Positions 21,848 through 36,240 of a DNA stretch of 64,000 nt are shown piece after piece. The stretch covers positions 5,199,241 through 5,263,240 of the forward strand of contig OZ037768.1 in NCBI GenBank assembly GCA_964035545.1, in the 5' to 3' direction. Within the stretch, counting starts at the first letter, position 1; the number at the start of each line of letters is the position of its first letter. Position numbers and translations under genes: made by a program. The notes beneath the pieces are model-generated. The model did no database searches and was not told the origin of the DNA. It was given only the letters and a program-made list of their open reading frames with translations. This stretch comes from Bugula neritina. Lineage: Eukaryota > Bryozoa > Gymnolaemata > Cheilostomatida > Bugulidae.

Positions 21848-24800
21848 ATGGCTTCCACAGGAAACGCTATTAAGAGTGTTCGAGAGCCAGTGCTGCTCAC
21901 CAATGTACAGGATTCTAACCTCGTGCTATTCGACACGCTGCATCATAAGAGCCGTCAGGTATAGTCACCATTCTACAAAATTAAACAGTACTCTAAAATA
22001 TAGGATTCCAATTTTATTTCAGTGTATTCTTAATTGCTTAATTATATAACATGTGAGATGAAGTCTAGTACTGCAACTGTTATACAGCTTAGACCTTAGT
22101 CTTATATTGTATATTAATGCATTGACCTATGAAAATTTAGAGTCTATTTTTAGCAATAATTCCGCATACTTTGCCATTTCAGGAGTCAGTTTTAAAGTCA
22201 TAATATATTTCATTTCAATAACATCAGTAATGCATGGATAATGTATGGAATAGGAATTTTTATGCTGCAAATAACGGCCACTGAAAGTCATTGTGTACTA
22301 GCGAGTGCTAGCTCTGTGTGTACTAAGAGTCAGTTCATGTGTTTGTATGGTTTCAGCATGAGTCCCAGTGCTGCCAGGTTGCCCTTTGCCAAGGCTCTAT
22401 CATGCAGCCCAAGGAGATGGTGATGCCTCCAGTTAACTTTGACGTGAATATGACAGACGTTGAGGACTTTTACAGTCAATATTACGCTGCCAAAAACATA
22501 AAGTATGTTCCATTCAATTATGCAGATGTCTAGTATTTGACTGCATAAAGTTAATGAGTTCAGACGTGGTCTTTCCATCATATATTAGACCGATGTGGTT
22601 TGTGTCTTATGCTTGTATTTTAGAAAAATCAATTGCTACATTTAGGTGCAGTAACAGAAGAAGCTAAAATAGCCTAGTTTTTTAATTTTATTTGACAAAA
22701 TGTGGTTGGGGCACAGCTAAGTTGAGAATATAACTTCTTTCGATACATTTTACACGAGAATTTTTACATCACTGCACCTCCCTCTCTAGCTATAGATTAT
22801 TATAGATATTACTGGATGCTAACGTTGAGATAACGCACTCTGGAATTTCTTAAATTTATATTGGGCTTTTTAATCTCATGGAATTCTCATTAAACCTTTA
22901 ATTTATTGAATGAAACTTTTTGCACAAGTCTTTTATGTGCACCATTATAAAAATTGTTTAAAATTGGCAATAGCTTTCAGTCACGTACACTTTGAACTCT
23001 GTTGAATCAAAGTTGCAGAAGTGTAAAAGTGTGAATTTTTTGAGATCTAAAAATGTCAAACTGACAAGAAAAATGTCAGGGACTGATTGATTTCTTATCA
23101 ACATTACATATTTTCTTTTTGATTACATAAACTAAAACTGTAGGCCACTCCCAGCATCTGCCAAATAGAGACAAGCTTGATTAGTAAAACTTTGATTTTG
23201 AGAGTCAAAAACTCAGTGGGACAGCTACTTACGCCAATAATAGCTTTTTAAGAGAAAAATGATTATGTTGAAACTTGAATTGCACTTTTCAATGTTGTTT
23301 GATCTAGGTCTCTGCCTCTTAGACAAGTTAAATGGTCAGCCTTGAACCAATGATACCAGCTGCACTACTTAAAATCAATTACAAGTTAAAAGTATAGCTT
23401 TTCTGCTGTTAGTTAGCATGCATTTTTTCATCTGTCTAGGTTATAGACAGCCTCATTTATTGGTGAGTTCTAAAACTCCACAACTTTATGTGAAAAGGTT
23501 CCGAATAAAGGGGTGAAAATAAACAAGCTAACTTTTTTATCTAAATAATTGTGTATATGATTGAAATTTGCTTTTCAAGCTGTGCTAGTCACCATCGCTA
23601 TTCCAAGACTTGCAGCAATAAACTATAATGATAGTTAGCTTCTTTCTCAGGTTGCAGTGAGAGTACTGGTGTAATGGCTGCGTGATTACTCCTTATGTTT
23701 CCTAGTCACCCTCAAAATGCAAAAATTAAAAGAATTTGTATCATTCTTTTTCAATTATATTTTGCATGCAAAATAATGTTCAGTTGCTGATACAATGTGC
23801 ACATGTTCAGTTTTAGTACTGATTAGTAACAGCTTTTGAATGATTGTGACCCAGTAGATATAATTTGAGTGGGTGGATTTTTTGAGTTGATTTAGCATCC
23901 TTGTAAATTTTAATTTCATATTCTAATTGTTTTGTTCTAAGAGCTTATAGTACAACATATATATTACCAAATTACTGACCATCCCCAAAACTTTACAAGA
24001 AAGAATTTCTGGTCACTCATTATAACATATCTCCAAACACTATTCAGAAATTCTGTTCTGAACTTTTCAAATTCTGATGTTTTAATAATGATTTCAAGTG
24101 AGGAAGAGCAGACCAAAAGACTGAATGAAGTGACTGCATCAATAAAATCAACCAATCAATATGATATGACAAGAGATGAGTTGGAGTTTGCAGTTACGAC
24201 TGCTTGGAGGAATGCACCTCGGTGTATTGGTAGAATTCAGTGGTCTAAATTGAAGGTCAGCTGCATCATGGCTACAACAATCAACATCATAAACAATCTA
24301 AAACTTTGTAATTTACATTCAGTTTATCTAGAAGATATTACATATTACTGCCATTACATTTGCAATACAATTGAGGCATTCAAAGTTAATCTTAAAAGTT
24401 TCGTTTTAGTTTTTTGATGGTAGAGGAGTTCAGTCTACAAAAGAGATGTTTGAGATGATATGCAAACACATAGAATATGGCACCAACAATGGAAACATTA
24501 GGTGGGCATGAGTATTGCAGAGTTTGCTCTACTTACGGCATTACTACTGAAGCTTACCATTGTAATAAAAATCGTTTGTATTTATAATAGGTTTCCTTAA
24601 ATAATTTCAAACTTATAAGTTTTATTTTATGTTATGAACTGAATTGAACAAAGTGTTCAAAACATTGGAGAGCTAAACTAACGCTGAATATACTATTTAT
24701 ATTTAGATCAGCCATAACAGTGTTCCCATCCAGACAATCTGGTGTAGAGTGTAGAATCTGGAATGGTGAATATGTAAGCTATGCTGGATTTGAAGTCTCC

Positions 24801-27800
24801 CCTGGAGTAGTAGTTGGTGATCCTAACCATGTTGAGTTTACTAAGATTTGCATACGATTGGGCTGGAATCCTCCAGTTTCAAGGTATTAACAACTCAGTA
24901 CATGCTGGTACTAACAACCTAGTCTTTGCTGAGGTCAGGGAAGCTAGCAAACATACTTCAAAGTTAAATTAAAATATAGAAAGAAAATAAACTTTTGTGG
25001 AACAAAATTATAATGTTGGAAAAATGTAAGATTGTGGTACACTACATAGCTGATAAAATTCCTGCTGCCCTGCTAATGTGCAGTTTTGGACATTGACTTG
25101 TATTTGCTATAAATTATTTACATTTAAATACCACCGTGCTGCAATATATGTTCACTATTCAATTTCTTTTCTTTGGGCTAAAATATGCTTTGAATGGGCA
25201 GTCATGATGAGACTAAAATATTATTAAATTAGGAGTGCATTGCAATAGCTAGTATTCAATATACAAGGTTTATATCATTGAACTATAACCCCCTTATCTA
25301 TAAGAAACTGTTTATAGCTGAAAATGTGTAAAGAAGTCACCTCTAAACACAGCCACTGTTGTATGGCTGCAGAATTACTTGTTTACCACATAGGACAGGC
25401 AACTCTGGTATATAACCTAATGAAGCAAAGCTTGTGTCTTTTAGTCATGTTTTTTATTTGCTTTCATTTTTATGCTTATAACTGAAAATCTGATATTGGT
25501 TAACTCAACTTTTAAATTCAAAAGTTAACCATTAAATTTACAGTTATTTATTTTTTTTGCAAGGTTCCAAGTTCTGCCTCTGGTACTACAGTATGGAGAC
25601 AACAATCCAGACCTGTATGAAATCCCTAAGTCTTTGGTACTGGAGGTACAAATCTCCCATTCAAGGTAAGTTTATGCACTTGTTGAGGTAAACTGACCAG
25701 TACAATATGTCTACATTAGTATAGCTTAATCAGTTCAATACAATCATTTCCATGAACAGATATCCAAAGTTTGATCAGCTGGGGTTGAAATGGTTTGCTG
25801 TCCCTGCTGTGTGTAACATGAGTTTAGACTGTGGAGGACAGATATATCCTGCTACGGGGTTTAATGGATGGTACATGTCTACAGAGATAGTGAGAGACTT
25901 TTGTGATTCAGGACGTTATAACCTTCTCAAGGTCAGTCGGCTGATGCAGTTGTTTGAGGTTGAGTTATTTCTAATTCTAAGTAAGAATAGTTGGCAAATA
26001 ATTACCAGCACATGCTGTGTCTAAATTGTACAGTTACTTTCGAGTTTAATTTTGTGAGGCTATAACTTTATGTCTAGGAAAAGTGACGCTGATACTGACT
26101 GCCACCAGTGACTGAATGCGTAAACAGTTTATTCTGCTGGGTAAATCCATGTTTCTGTTTTAGAAAATCGCTTCCAGCATGAATATGGACACCAGTCAGC
26201 CGCCAATCTTATGGAAAGATTTTACAGCTTCAGAACTGAATATTGCAGTTATATCTAGCTTTCAGGTATGGTAATAATCATGTAGTTACTATGAATTTAG
26301 CTAAGTAAACACAATGAGCTATGTAACCATTGTGGACTGTTCATTCTAAACTTACTTTCTACACATTTTAATAACTTGTGTTTCCCTGTATTTTATTATA
26401 GAAATCAAACGTGACTATAACGGATCACCACACTGCCTCCGAAACTTTCATGCATCATATGGAGAATGAGCAAATGTTACGAGGGGGTTGTCCAGCTGAT
26501 TGGGTTTGGGTTGTTCCACCGTTAAGTGGCTCTTTACTACCTGTCTTTCACCAGGAAATGCTTAACTATAAGTTGAAACCCAGCTACGAATATCAGGTAC
26601 TGCAAAACATTATTAATACAATTACCTCCTTTTTAAGTTCTTGTTTTTAGGATTACACACAGCGTAGCATTTATATTGAAAGACATTTTACAAAAATGAT
26701 CAACAAACATATGTACAAGTTGGGAAAAATTTTGTATCAAATAAACCATGCAATATTTTCAGACAAAAGCATGGATGCGATTTAAATGGAAAGGTGTGAT
26801 CCATGAAAAACTTCGGGATAAGCGCCTTTCTTTCAAAAGTGTCAATCGGTAAGCACTTTTTATCTTTTTCTTGTTGTCACAATTTTATTTATTGCATTTA
26901 CTTGAGTATAAGCTACACCTCATACTAGAACACAGAGATTTATGTATCATGGAACTTAAATTGTAAGTTGTAACTTACAATGGCAGAACCTGTGAGCTCT
27001 TCAAGGCAAGCGAGACCTATTTTAGTTGGGAAATTAGAATGAACAAATAAATTATATTTTCCAGCTCTATAATGCTCTGTGGAGATATGATGAGAACCGC
27101 CCTGCGTAAACGAAAGCACTGCACCATCTTGTATGCCACAGAGACGGGCATCTCAGAGGGCTTTGCTAACAAACTCCAGCGTATGTTTGGCCAAGCTTTC
27201 AACGTAGAGGTAATATATAATGTCCCGTTTAAATTACAGCATAAGTGAGTGTTTCTCACTGTTTTAAATGATTTGTTCATCACTCATTACATCACATTAA
27301 TATGACTTTATACCGTAGTTTTATAGTGATCTAGTTTTAGCAGTGCGTTAGAGTTGTTACATTACTTCCATACATAACACAGTATTTGTCTTAGCTTGAA
27401 AATAGTAGTGTTTAGAACACAGGCAATGCCTTAATTGTCATAATATAGAATATTTATATTGTTGTAATATTTTAAGAATCTTTTGTCAAGCAGTGCTAAA
27501 GTATGCTTCCGAAAAAACTTTACTGCTTTTGTATATTAGAAAGAAATGATTCGTAGGTGCTGTCTATGGACATGTATGACGTGTCAAGGTTGGGAGGTGA
27601 GGAGCTGCTGTTCATTGTAACCAGTACATTTGGTAACGGTGAAGCTCCAGAGAATGGAAAGGTATTGCATTGTCTTACCCATTATTTCATTACAAAATAT
27701 TTAGTGTGAATGATGCCCTTTTAATAAATTGGACTCATGACCATCTTTCAATATGTTCTTAACACTGTCAGCCTTTAAGCACTGCACCAGCTTTCTCACA

Positions 27801-30800
27801 GCCCAAAATAGAGAGGTAACCTCACTAATTAATTGATGCTGTTATACCTTATATTTACAAATGTTTTTTAATTTAATTTTTTACTCTTCAACTACTCACA
27901 ACTAAATGCAAAGTATTTTCGTTGGACTTTGGTTTAAATAAGAGTAATATTTAGTAAATGTTTAGCAGAGCAAACACATTTAGCCAGCTTAAAGCTTTCT
28001 AAATCTTATAATTTGGTTTTTATTTTACAGACATTTGAGAAGAACTTGACAGCCTTAGCCAGTAAAATTGCACATATAAACATGTCAGGAGCAGAGCGAT
28101 TCTCTCCTTTGTAAGTACAACTGAAATATGCAACATCAACTAATAGGTAGCCATGTAGGCTAACTGCAATATTGTAGCTGTATCCTGAATAATTCTCACC
28201 CAATACACACCTTTGTTATTTTAGAAAAAGAGAAAATATGAATTTGTCAACTGTATTTCTCGCTGAATTGCGTAATAAGAATATCACATCAATAAAATTC
28301 ATAAAACTTTTATTGAATTATGTTTCCTAGGTATATATAATTGTGTACAACATAAGATAAACAGTGTTAGTTGTGATTATGTATATTTCTGAAGTGTTGA
28401 GTTTACCCAGTAGACCTTGTGGTGTAATGGTTATTGCCTCTGCCTGCAAGATGGAGGTCTCCGGCTCAAATCCCAGTCGGGGCAAAACTTTAATTCCAGT
28501 CAGAACTTAATATTGTTGTGATATATAAGTGCTCAGAAAAAATTAATAGTTCCATGTCTTTCTCTTTGCATTATTATTCCATTTTCTGAATATTATTATA
28601 ATTATTAACAGCATAATTATTTCAGATACTCAGTGTTTGGACTTGGCTCCAGTGCGTATCCCAACTTCTGTGCCTTTGCTAAAAGAGTTGATGATTTACT
28701 GAATAAAATTGGTTTCAAGAGGCTATTGGAGTTGTACACTGCAGATGAGAAGAAGAACCAAGACCTGGCATTCAGAGAGTGGTCAACTAAAGTTTATCCA
28801 GTAAGAAAATTTTATTAGAAAAAGTGAAGTCTTGGATGCTGTGAGTTTAACCTCTGCACCTAGATCTATACAAAATCAAAATTTAATAATGTTATATTAA
28901 GATGTTACAAATACTGAGAGGGAGCTAGTTAAAAAATCTGAAGGCTAAAGTATTCAAGTTGAAGCTGCAATCAAGTGTTTTCCAGAGTTTAGCCAACTCA
29001 TGTATGTGGTATCAACAACAACGCTCCAAAAGCTTATACTTGTATAAATGTTAAACTTTTACACCTTCAGAACTAAAGAGAGTGGTGGCCATAGTGATGG
29101 AGTCTTCTTACTATGTGACATCAGAGAGTCTCAAGTCTCTGTATCTCACTAAAGTTAATGTCTGACACAAAGAGTTGATTACTTTGTTTCATGATTTAAA
29201 CCACCTGCTTTGACCTGTCAAATTCAGCATCTATAAAAAATAGTTACAGAATCAACTTCACTGTTTAAAGTTGACTGCATAATTTTACAGAAGGCTTGTT
29301 CGTCAACAGGGGTGCAGATACTGAATGAAATGAATAGCAATACCAAGAGTTCAGATGCTGAGTACAGTATTTGTCTGGCGAGAGAATCACCTGTTATCAA
29401 AGGTAGCTTTCCAGTTCATGTTTGGAGGGAGAAAATGCTTTTTTTTACTTGCAGTGTCTACAGCAGGGATAACTTTTATGCAACAGTCTATTAAAAAGTC
29501 ACATGTCTTTGCATGTATAATAATATACATAATTCTTATATTCTGCAGGGCTGCAGCATATTCACAAGAAGCTGATATCTACATGTGAAGTTCTGTCAGT
29601 CGAGTCTCTTGTGTCTGCAGATGCCAAGTAAGTGATATTTCTTTAGTTGTAGATATATGCAATAATTAACACAGCTCATTATAATGCACATTGTTTTGTA
29701 CAGGTGGGGTTATATTGAGAAGCTTTACAATTGTAATTGGTGAGACAATTCCAAATAATTGTCTATTTCTTACAGTTGTAGCACTGTACTGGTGAAGTTC
29801 CAACACGATCAGTTATTGTACTCTCCTGGTGACCATCTTGCTATTTTCCCAACAAACAGTAAAGACAAAGTTGGGAAATTATGTCAGAGTTGCATATTTG
29901 ACAATAGATCAGATGCCAACACTCCAATATCCGCTGTTGATGCTCCTGAAAATGAAGGTGAAGGTTTTTAACAAACTGCATAAAAAGTTCCAGGCAGAAA
30001 TAAATCATTAATTGAATGCACTCAGCTGAACAATATTTTAGTGAAATTGTATTAAATTATTGTAACTAGTGATCGAAACTAGAATTTTCAGTTTTTTTAA
30101 ATCTCTAAGCTGATTTTTTTTTAAAGTTGTTTTAGCTCAAGCTCTAAATTTCTTAATTAGAGTCTGATATCTTGTCTTTTGCAAGCTATAAAGTCACTCA
30201 CTTGTGCCTGCACTAAGGCTATGTAAAACTTTATTTGTATACAATTTACAAATACTTTAAAAAGTTAGGCTTTAGTTATTAAACCAAGCAGGAATGCAAT
30301 AACAGCTCTTAGCTTCTGTAGATTTCAATATCGCCACTTTAAACTTGTAGGTGTGATGTCAAGAATTCCACCAGCTACAATGTTCACTGCTTTGACTAAC
30401 TACTTGGATATAGAATGCACACCCAGACAGTGTGACCTGGAAGCCCTGCTACCTGTGTGTGAATGTGATGAGGATGAACGTCAGAAACTTACTCACCTGT
30501 CATTGGTATACTCTTGCCGCAAGTTAATAAAAAATTTTGTCCGGGTTTTTTATTTTCGTCGTTTTCATCTTCAGACCATTTTACCAGCATAGTTTAAAGC
30601 AATTAAGCAATGCAGTAAAAAGTCTTCTATGCACTAAAGTCAGTAAATATGCAGTTTTAGCAATGTGACTTAAATTCCAACCAGATTATTACTGATAAAT
30701 ACTTAGCAAAACTATATTGTTGAAATTTCTAGCAACGTATTTTCCTTAACTTATTCAACTGCTTTTATAGAACTCAGATGCATACGGTAAATGGGTGGAG

Positions 30801-32542
30801 ACGAAGCCATCTTGGGTGGACTTTGTCACAGAGTTCAGCAGTGTTCGCATTCCTGCAGGTTTCTATTTAACAGAACTACCAGTTCTTCAGCCTCGTTACT
30901 ACAGCATCAGTAACTCTCCTTCTATGTATCCTGATCAAGTTCACCTCACTGTCGGTGTCTTGGAGTATCAAGTGAAATCAGGTAAAACTCGCAGAAATTT
31001 TTAATCATATTGACATTAGTATTTGTAGTTTGCTTATATAGAGGCTTTCAAACTTTACATACAAAATTGTATAACATATTATACTAACTAGTGTAGCAGT
31101 ATTACTTTTATTATTTAAGAAATTGACGTGAGGCAAAAGTTTGGTGTTTGCTCCAAGCTGTTAGAAACAATAGCGCCAGGGGAAAAGATCTATGCATTTG
31201 TTCGAAGGTAATGCTTGTCCATTTCGAGCTAGTTTGCTTTGAAAATATTTAGATGATGTATATAAAAGTTTGTTTTGATGTCAGCAAACACACATACAGG
31301 TCATTTTACAAACAATAACTTGTAGATTTCCAGACTTCCAGCTTCCTTCTGTTGAGTCTGACATCATAATGGTAGGAGCTGGCAGTGGTCTGGCGCCATT
31401 TAGAAGTTTCTGGCAGGAAAGAGCTCAAGCTAAGGAGGGTTCAAGTTAGTTGCTCAAGTTCTTTGTTTTTGTATATGAAGAGTTTTATGGTGGCCTACAC
31501 ATAGATTTTTCAATTGAAAAACATATCAGCTCCTACTTGTTGATTACAAATTCTACAGGAACAGGAGAAATACATCTCTTCCAAGGATGCAGAACAAAGT
31601 CTTCACTTCTACATGCTGAAGAGATCAGTAAGGCTATAGATTCTAAAGTCATCACTTCTAGTGTGACAGCTTTCTCTAGAGAGAAGGATATGCCAAAGGT
31701 GAACATCCTTCTTATATCTGTGTCAGCATGATCCAGATTTTATTGCTTATCATTTCAAGTATAAATCTGATATTCATTTAGACATGACAACCCTACCAAT
31801 ACATGGCCATCATTTTATAGTTTAGCTTATTCATTATAGTCTCATAAAACATTCAATCGTGGAAAACGGCAAACTAAAAACAGATAGTAGACAATTAAAA
31901 CTGGAGCAAGCATCAAACTAGATAACAGTTTTGTTAAAGCTGAGTTAAAATTTTGCCCTTATATAAGTAGCTTCTCAAACATAACATTATATTATCTAAT
32001 GAATAAACTGCTAAATATTGTGAATAGGGAAAGGGGACTCTTATGGCAAAAGAATTCAAAAAACTATCGAAAAATTGTTCAACAAAATTAGATGGCAGCA
32101 ATATTTCTATTTTATAGACTTCCAGCAAAGCTTTATTCTTAAGACGAATTGCCAATGTTTACATGATTATGTGCAGGAATTTACAAGTATAACTCTTACA
32201 TAAACTGTTCCAATTTAACATAGATACTAAAGCCATATTCAAACAACATATGCACTAATAATTAAGCTTTAACTAGTATTTTCTCCAACACAGGCCTATG
32301 TCCAAGATAAGCTATTGGAGTGTAGAGAGTTGATAGAGGAACTGCTTTTGAAAAAGAAAGCTCATTTCTATGTGTGTGGAGATATCAAGATGGCTATCGG
32401 TGTGTCGAAGGCAGTGAGCACTATACTAGCTGGCAGCACTAGAAATGGTGATATGACAGCATCTGATGGAGAACTGGATTATGTGGAGATAATGAAACAA
32501 GAAGGACGTTATCATGAAGATATATTTGCTGTACTCGTTTAG
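21848..32542 (+). CDS. NOS: Nitric oxide synthase, tandem copy 2 (23 coding exons, 1059 aa)
   Basis: Second complete NOS in the same orientation, with every intron position and phase shared with copy 1. Exons: 21848-21958, 22357-22502, 24099-24255, 24410-24501, 24707-24883, 25564-25665, 25760-25931, 26164-26265, 26402-26596, 26763-26848, 27065-27209, 27557-27661, 28031-28110, 28626-28800, 29291-29402, 29549-29627, 29776-29957, 30351-30505, 30771-30981, 31120-31207, 31326-31444, 31559-31698, 32294-32542. Seen: zinc CxxxxC (C43/C48), heme motif [25 protein letters not shown], a basic calmodulin-type helix (RLSFKSVNR into RTALRKRK), [39 protein letters not shown]. Only exons 13, 15 and 21 differ in length from copy 1, always by whole codons. 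Exon 15, the linker between the FMN and FAD parts, is largely rewritten. All introns are GT-AG. No frameshift or stop is seen, so both copies look functional. Confidence 0.95.
22503..24098 (+). other. Long intron 2 of NOS copy 2, nothing else seen
   Basis: A 1.6-kb intron, against 255 bases in copy 1. I see no mobile element that explains the size difference. The sequence is AT-rich without long repeats. Confidence 0.6.
28414..28483 (+). mobile_element. tRNA-like SINE head, family B, in NOS copy 2 intron 13
   Basis: Shows a Pol III A-box-like GTGGTGTAATGGTTA and a B-box-like GGCTCAAATCC at tRNA spacing, ending CCCAGTCGGGGC. The arms do not pair well enough for a working tRNA. A related head lies on the other strand at 56259-56335. 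Read as a tRNA-derived SINE rather than a tRNA gene. Confidence 0.6.
29704..29739 (+). other. Possible 36-nt cassette exon in NOS copy 2 intron 16
   Basis: Flanked by TTGTACAG and GTGAGA. If included, it is in frame and adds 12 residues (about [12 protein letters not shown]) in the linker before CSTVLV. The surrounding intron is nearly identical to that of copy 1 over roughly 150 bases, unlike almost all other intron pairs. Four bases fewer than the copy 1 block keep this one open. There is no transcript evidence; it may be plain intron. Confidence 0.3.
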
Positions 32543-35500
32543 TGTGTTTCTTCTATGCATTTACTCCTAAGGAAAATACTATTTTAGTTATTTTATTTTA
32601 ATCTACTAACATTTAATAATCACCCGGTAGTGGGAATTAGAAATAGCTCACAGCTGACATATTCTTCCTAATTTACTTACAATACTAGACAAAGTTATAA
32701 TATTATGATTCTAGATGCTGAATACAGTGCCCCTCCATATTGCACTGAGTTGCTGGTCCAGAAACATTTATTTGAGGCATAGTATCAGATTTAACTCATG
32801 AATTCATTGAATTCCGTCATTTTGTCCCTATACACACATATAAGTCACAAGACGGGGGTCCAAGCTCTTCTCGTGACTTATAGAATTTCGTGAGCACTGG
32901 ATCCATGTGATATAGAGGGAACACTGTACATACGGCTCCAAGTAGAACTAATGGCTTTTCTTGTTACATTTCTGTAACATATATTTATAGCAATATATTA
33001 GTACATTATATAGTTTATTAGTATCAAATGCATGAAAATTATATATTGTTCACCTCTTGGTTGATGGAGTCGTGTTTTCTTATGCAGTCTTGCCTTATAA
33101 GTTGTAGAGAGAAGATAACTAGTAAAAAGTGTTACATAGCTACCTTTAGTGACTGCTGCTATAACTACTCTATACTATGCATTTTATACTCTATGTCTCA
33201 CTGTGTTATGTTTACTGCACTATAATATTATATATTTTATAGCAATAAACCACCTCTACAGCTCTATAATATAAGCTTGACTATTGTTATGGTAAATTAT
33301 AATGAAACTGTTGAAATTCTACTTCTTGGTTTCATTTATCTGCACCATACACAGATATCACATGAAAATAAATATTGTCTTTAATTTCCCCTGTGCTTGT
33401 GTGGATGATGAATGTTTTTTTTCTAAAATGAAAACTACTTTTGCAGAAGTAAATAGAATAGTAAATAGCCTGCTTAGCACAAGCTACAGTTGCTGAACAT
33501 AAATTGATCTCAGCATATGATTGAATACAAACATAGGATACATTGACCTTGAAGTGATATTACCAACATTAGCTGATGTATTAATAAATCGTTTACAATA
33601 ATAATTATAGCTCATCAATACTAAGTTAGATCACGTGACAACTGCTCCAGCCAATAGCTTTCCAGATGTCTAGTTCTATAATATACTATTATCTATCTAA
33701 AATGAGTACATTGTCTTATTGAGAGCCATAGACAGGTGTTTGGCTTGCTGTGGGATTCTTGAGTAATGTCTGCAGGTGCTTGTGAGATGCCACATTCACT
33801 AGAAGTAAGTTTTAAAGAAATTTAATTCAATATTTTTCAACAAAAAGTTGAACTATCAGATTTTAAGTCAAGTACAGATATTTATGAGGACCTACCATTA
33901 AGATTATATAAAATTCTATTTTACCCAAATAATTTATAATTTCTTTTAGCGGTGAAGTTGACCATTTTCAAAATATTATAATAAAAAATATGTTAAAAAC
34001 ATAAATGCCATTTTTAAAAGTAAATTTAAGGTATTAGACAGTTGCATAATAACAACCTATGTTTACAGTCAATTATTTTAACTCTTAATAGAATTTGGCT
34101 GCAAGCAATTTCATTTTTAAATAATGTTGTCCAAAATCACAATTTTATATAAAGATGTATTTAATAATGAAAACATTTTAATAAACATCTCATAATACAC
34201 TTTTCTGCCACACCAGTACATAAACAAATTAACGGGTAATAATATTTTGCTTGTTAATGCACGAAAAAATAAAATAATTGTAGAAAATATTAAGGTGCAA
34301 TATCAATATGGCTGATCCAATCACTCAGTCGCTACAGGAATAATTATTAGACTTCATTTATCCTTAAACAATTTCTGATATTTATAAAAAGTAATGAAAG
34401 TTGAACTATTGATGAATTATAAATATAATCCTTTGTAACATTTCAGGCATTCATATTTCCAGTAAGTTGAATATAACATACATGTAATATCATGATGCCA
34501 TGAAAGCAAATAATTGTGAATAAATGTTTATGTTAATCCATACTTATAGGTTAGATTTATTTTGTAATAGCTCACATATGTATACAAATATTACTGTAGC
34601 ATGTTTATATAACTCATCTTTATACTTGTACATAGTATATAGTTATAGATGTAACAAGTTCAAATATATACATAATGTATATATGTAATGTATATATATA
34701 ATGTGTATATATAATGTGTATATATATAATAGGTATATATATAATGTATATATATATAATATATTTTATATATATGTATAATGCGATATCATATAAATCC
34801 CCATGCATGTATTTCACATTTGTGTTTGGTAGATTCTAGTTCATTTCGTACACTTGTTGCTATGAAAGCATTAACTGATATACAACTAGGCTAAAGTAAC
34901 TTATTACAATAGATACAATTTTATCACAATTCCCAGATAAGAGCAGAATAAAACTCAGAATACAATTAGCTGATGCATGTAATTATGTATCTACGTACAG
35001 AGTACTAACATTTTCTTTCAGTTTCTCCCTTCGCTAACACACTTGCATGACAAGCTACATACCCTGAATATATTTATCTCTAGTTTCACAAAAGCAATCT
35101 CAAATATTATATTGTGTATGAGTTAGAATAAAAGATACAAGAGGTAAAAATATAATTGCTTCAGCTACGTGTGAGTGCTTTTCAAAGCCATAGGCAAGTT
35201 GCATACTGAAAAATGAGTCATGGTTCACTGATGCAAAGTGTACATGCTCTAATGATATCTCAAGCTAATAAACAATGAGTCTATTTTCAACATTTTCAAT
35301 TTTTCACCTCTCAATTTCATAGCATGCAACAGCCATTCAGGGAGGAGATAAATACAAACACCAATTACCGCTTTTGTTGAGTTAAACTATGATTGACTGG
35401 TGGTTAATGTGAGCTTTATAACATAATGTAATATTTATTTTACCAACACTCTTCAATACCAGGTATTATGATAGCTTAATAACTACCAATAACATAAATA

Positions 35501-36240
35501 ACCATGATGCATTGCATATAATTGTAGGTGTATACCAGTCAAGGCCATGTTATATTATTGTCTTATTGATAAGTTGCACTTAGCAAAAGCCTGGATGAAA
35601 TGAGTAGCTTTAATTCTACTGCAAAGATAAAACCTAGACTATGGTCTGGAACTTGTAGAATTATTTCTTTGGGGAGATAACTTTTTTATTAGAGATAGTT
35701 TCTATTTTTAGATTGCAACTGTGTGTCTCACTTTCATTTAATCGTACAATATAAAACATGGATATTTTTTTCATTAAATTGCCAGTAAGTTTCAGCAGAT
35801 GAGAAGGCAGCAGCCTAATGTATTGAGTAGTTGATTATCAATCTCAAAGTGAACAGTTGATGTCAACTTGCTCCACATTTCTAATCTCTGTACTGATGAC
35901 TGATACACAGTTTATAAGCATTCAACTTGATGATCGAAGTGTAGCCTATAGCAAGTCAAACCTTTTATTTTCATACGAAAACTATAAGCAGAGTTAGGGT
36001 TATGCAGTCGTGAAAAAACTCATTGTTTGAAGTATGTCTACATAGTTAAAACATTTTTTTAAATGAAGTTTGCAGCACACTAAAAAATTTAGCTATTGGC
36101 ACATATTTATAAGTTTTTCTATTTCACCATCACCATCATTTTACTTATATTCAACTCTATTTTTGGTGTGAAAAGTCAAGAACTGACATTTCTGGCTGTT
36201 TTCCTTGTCAATTTTCTACCCATTCTTGATATATTTTCAG
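32543..36240. other. NOS copy 2 3' flank and intergenic, no gene seen
   Basis: AT-rich. A candidate polyadenylation hexamer AATAAA is at 33244-33249, about 0.7 kb past the NOS stop. A TA-rich microsatellite lies at 34660-34775. Short frames here lack homology-like composition. Confidence 0.5.
34660..34775. repeat. TA-rich microsatellite (ATATATAATGTGT type)
   Basis: Alternating TA runs interrupted by AATGTG and AATAGG units, about 115 bases. Frames on the minus strand made only of Ile and Tyr codons come from this repeat. Confidence 0.9.

Noticed and set aside
28414-28483. Functional tRNA gene
   Set aside because: A and B boxes are recognisable but the stems have several mismatches; a related decayed copy exists at 56259-56335, which fits a SINE.
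34620-34817. 65-residue Ile/Tyr-rich minus-strand frame
   Set aside because: Generated by the TA microsatellite.
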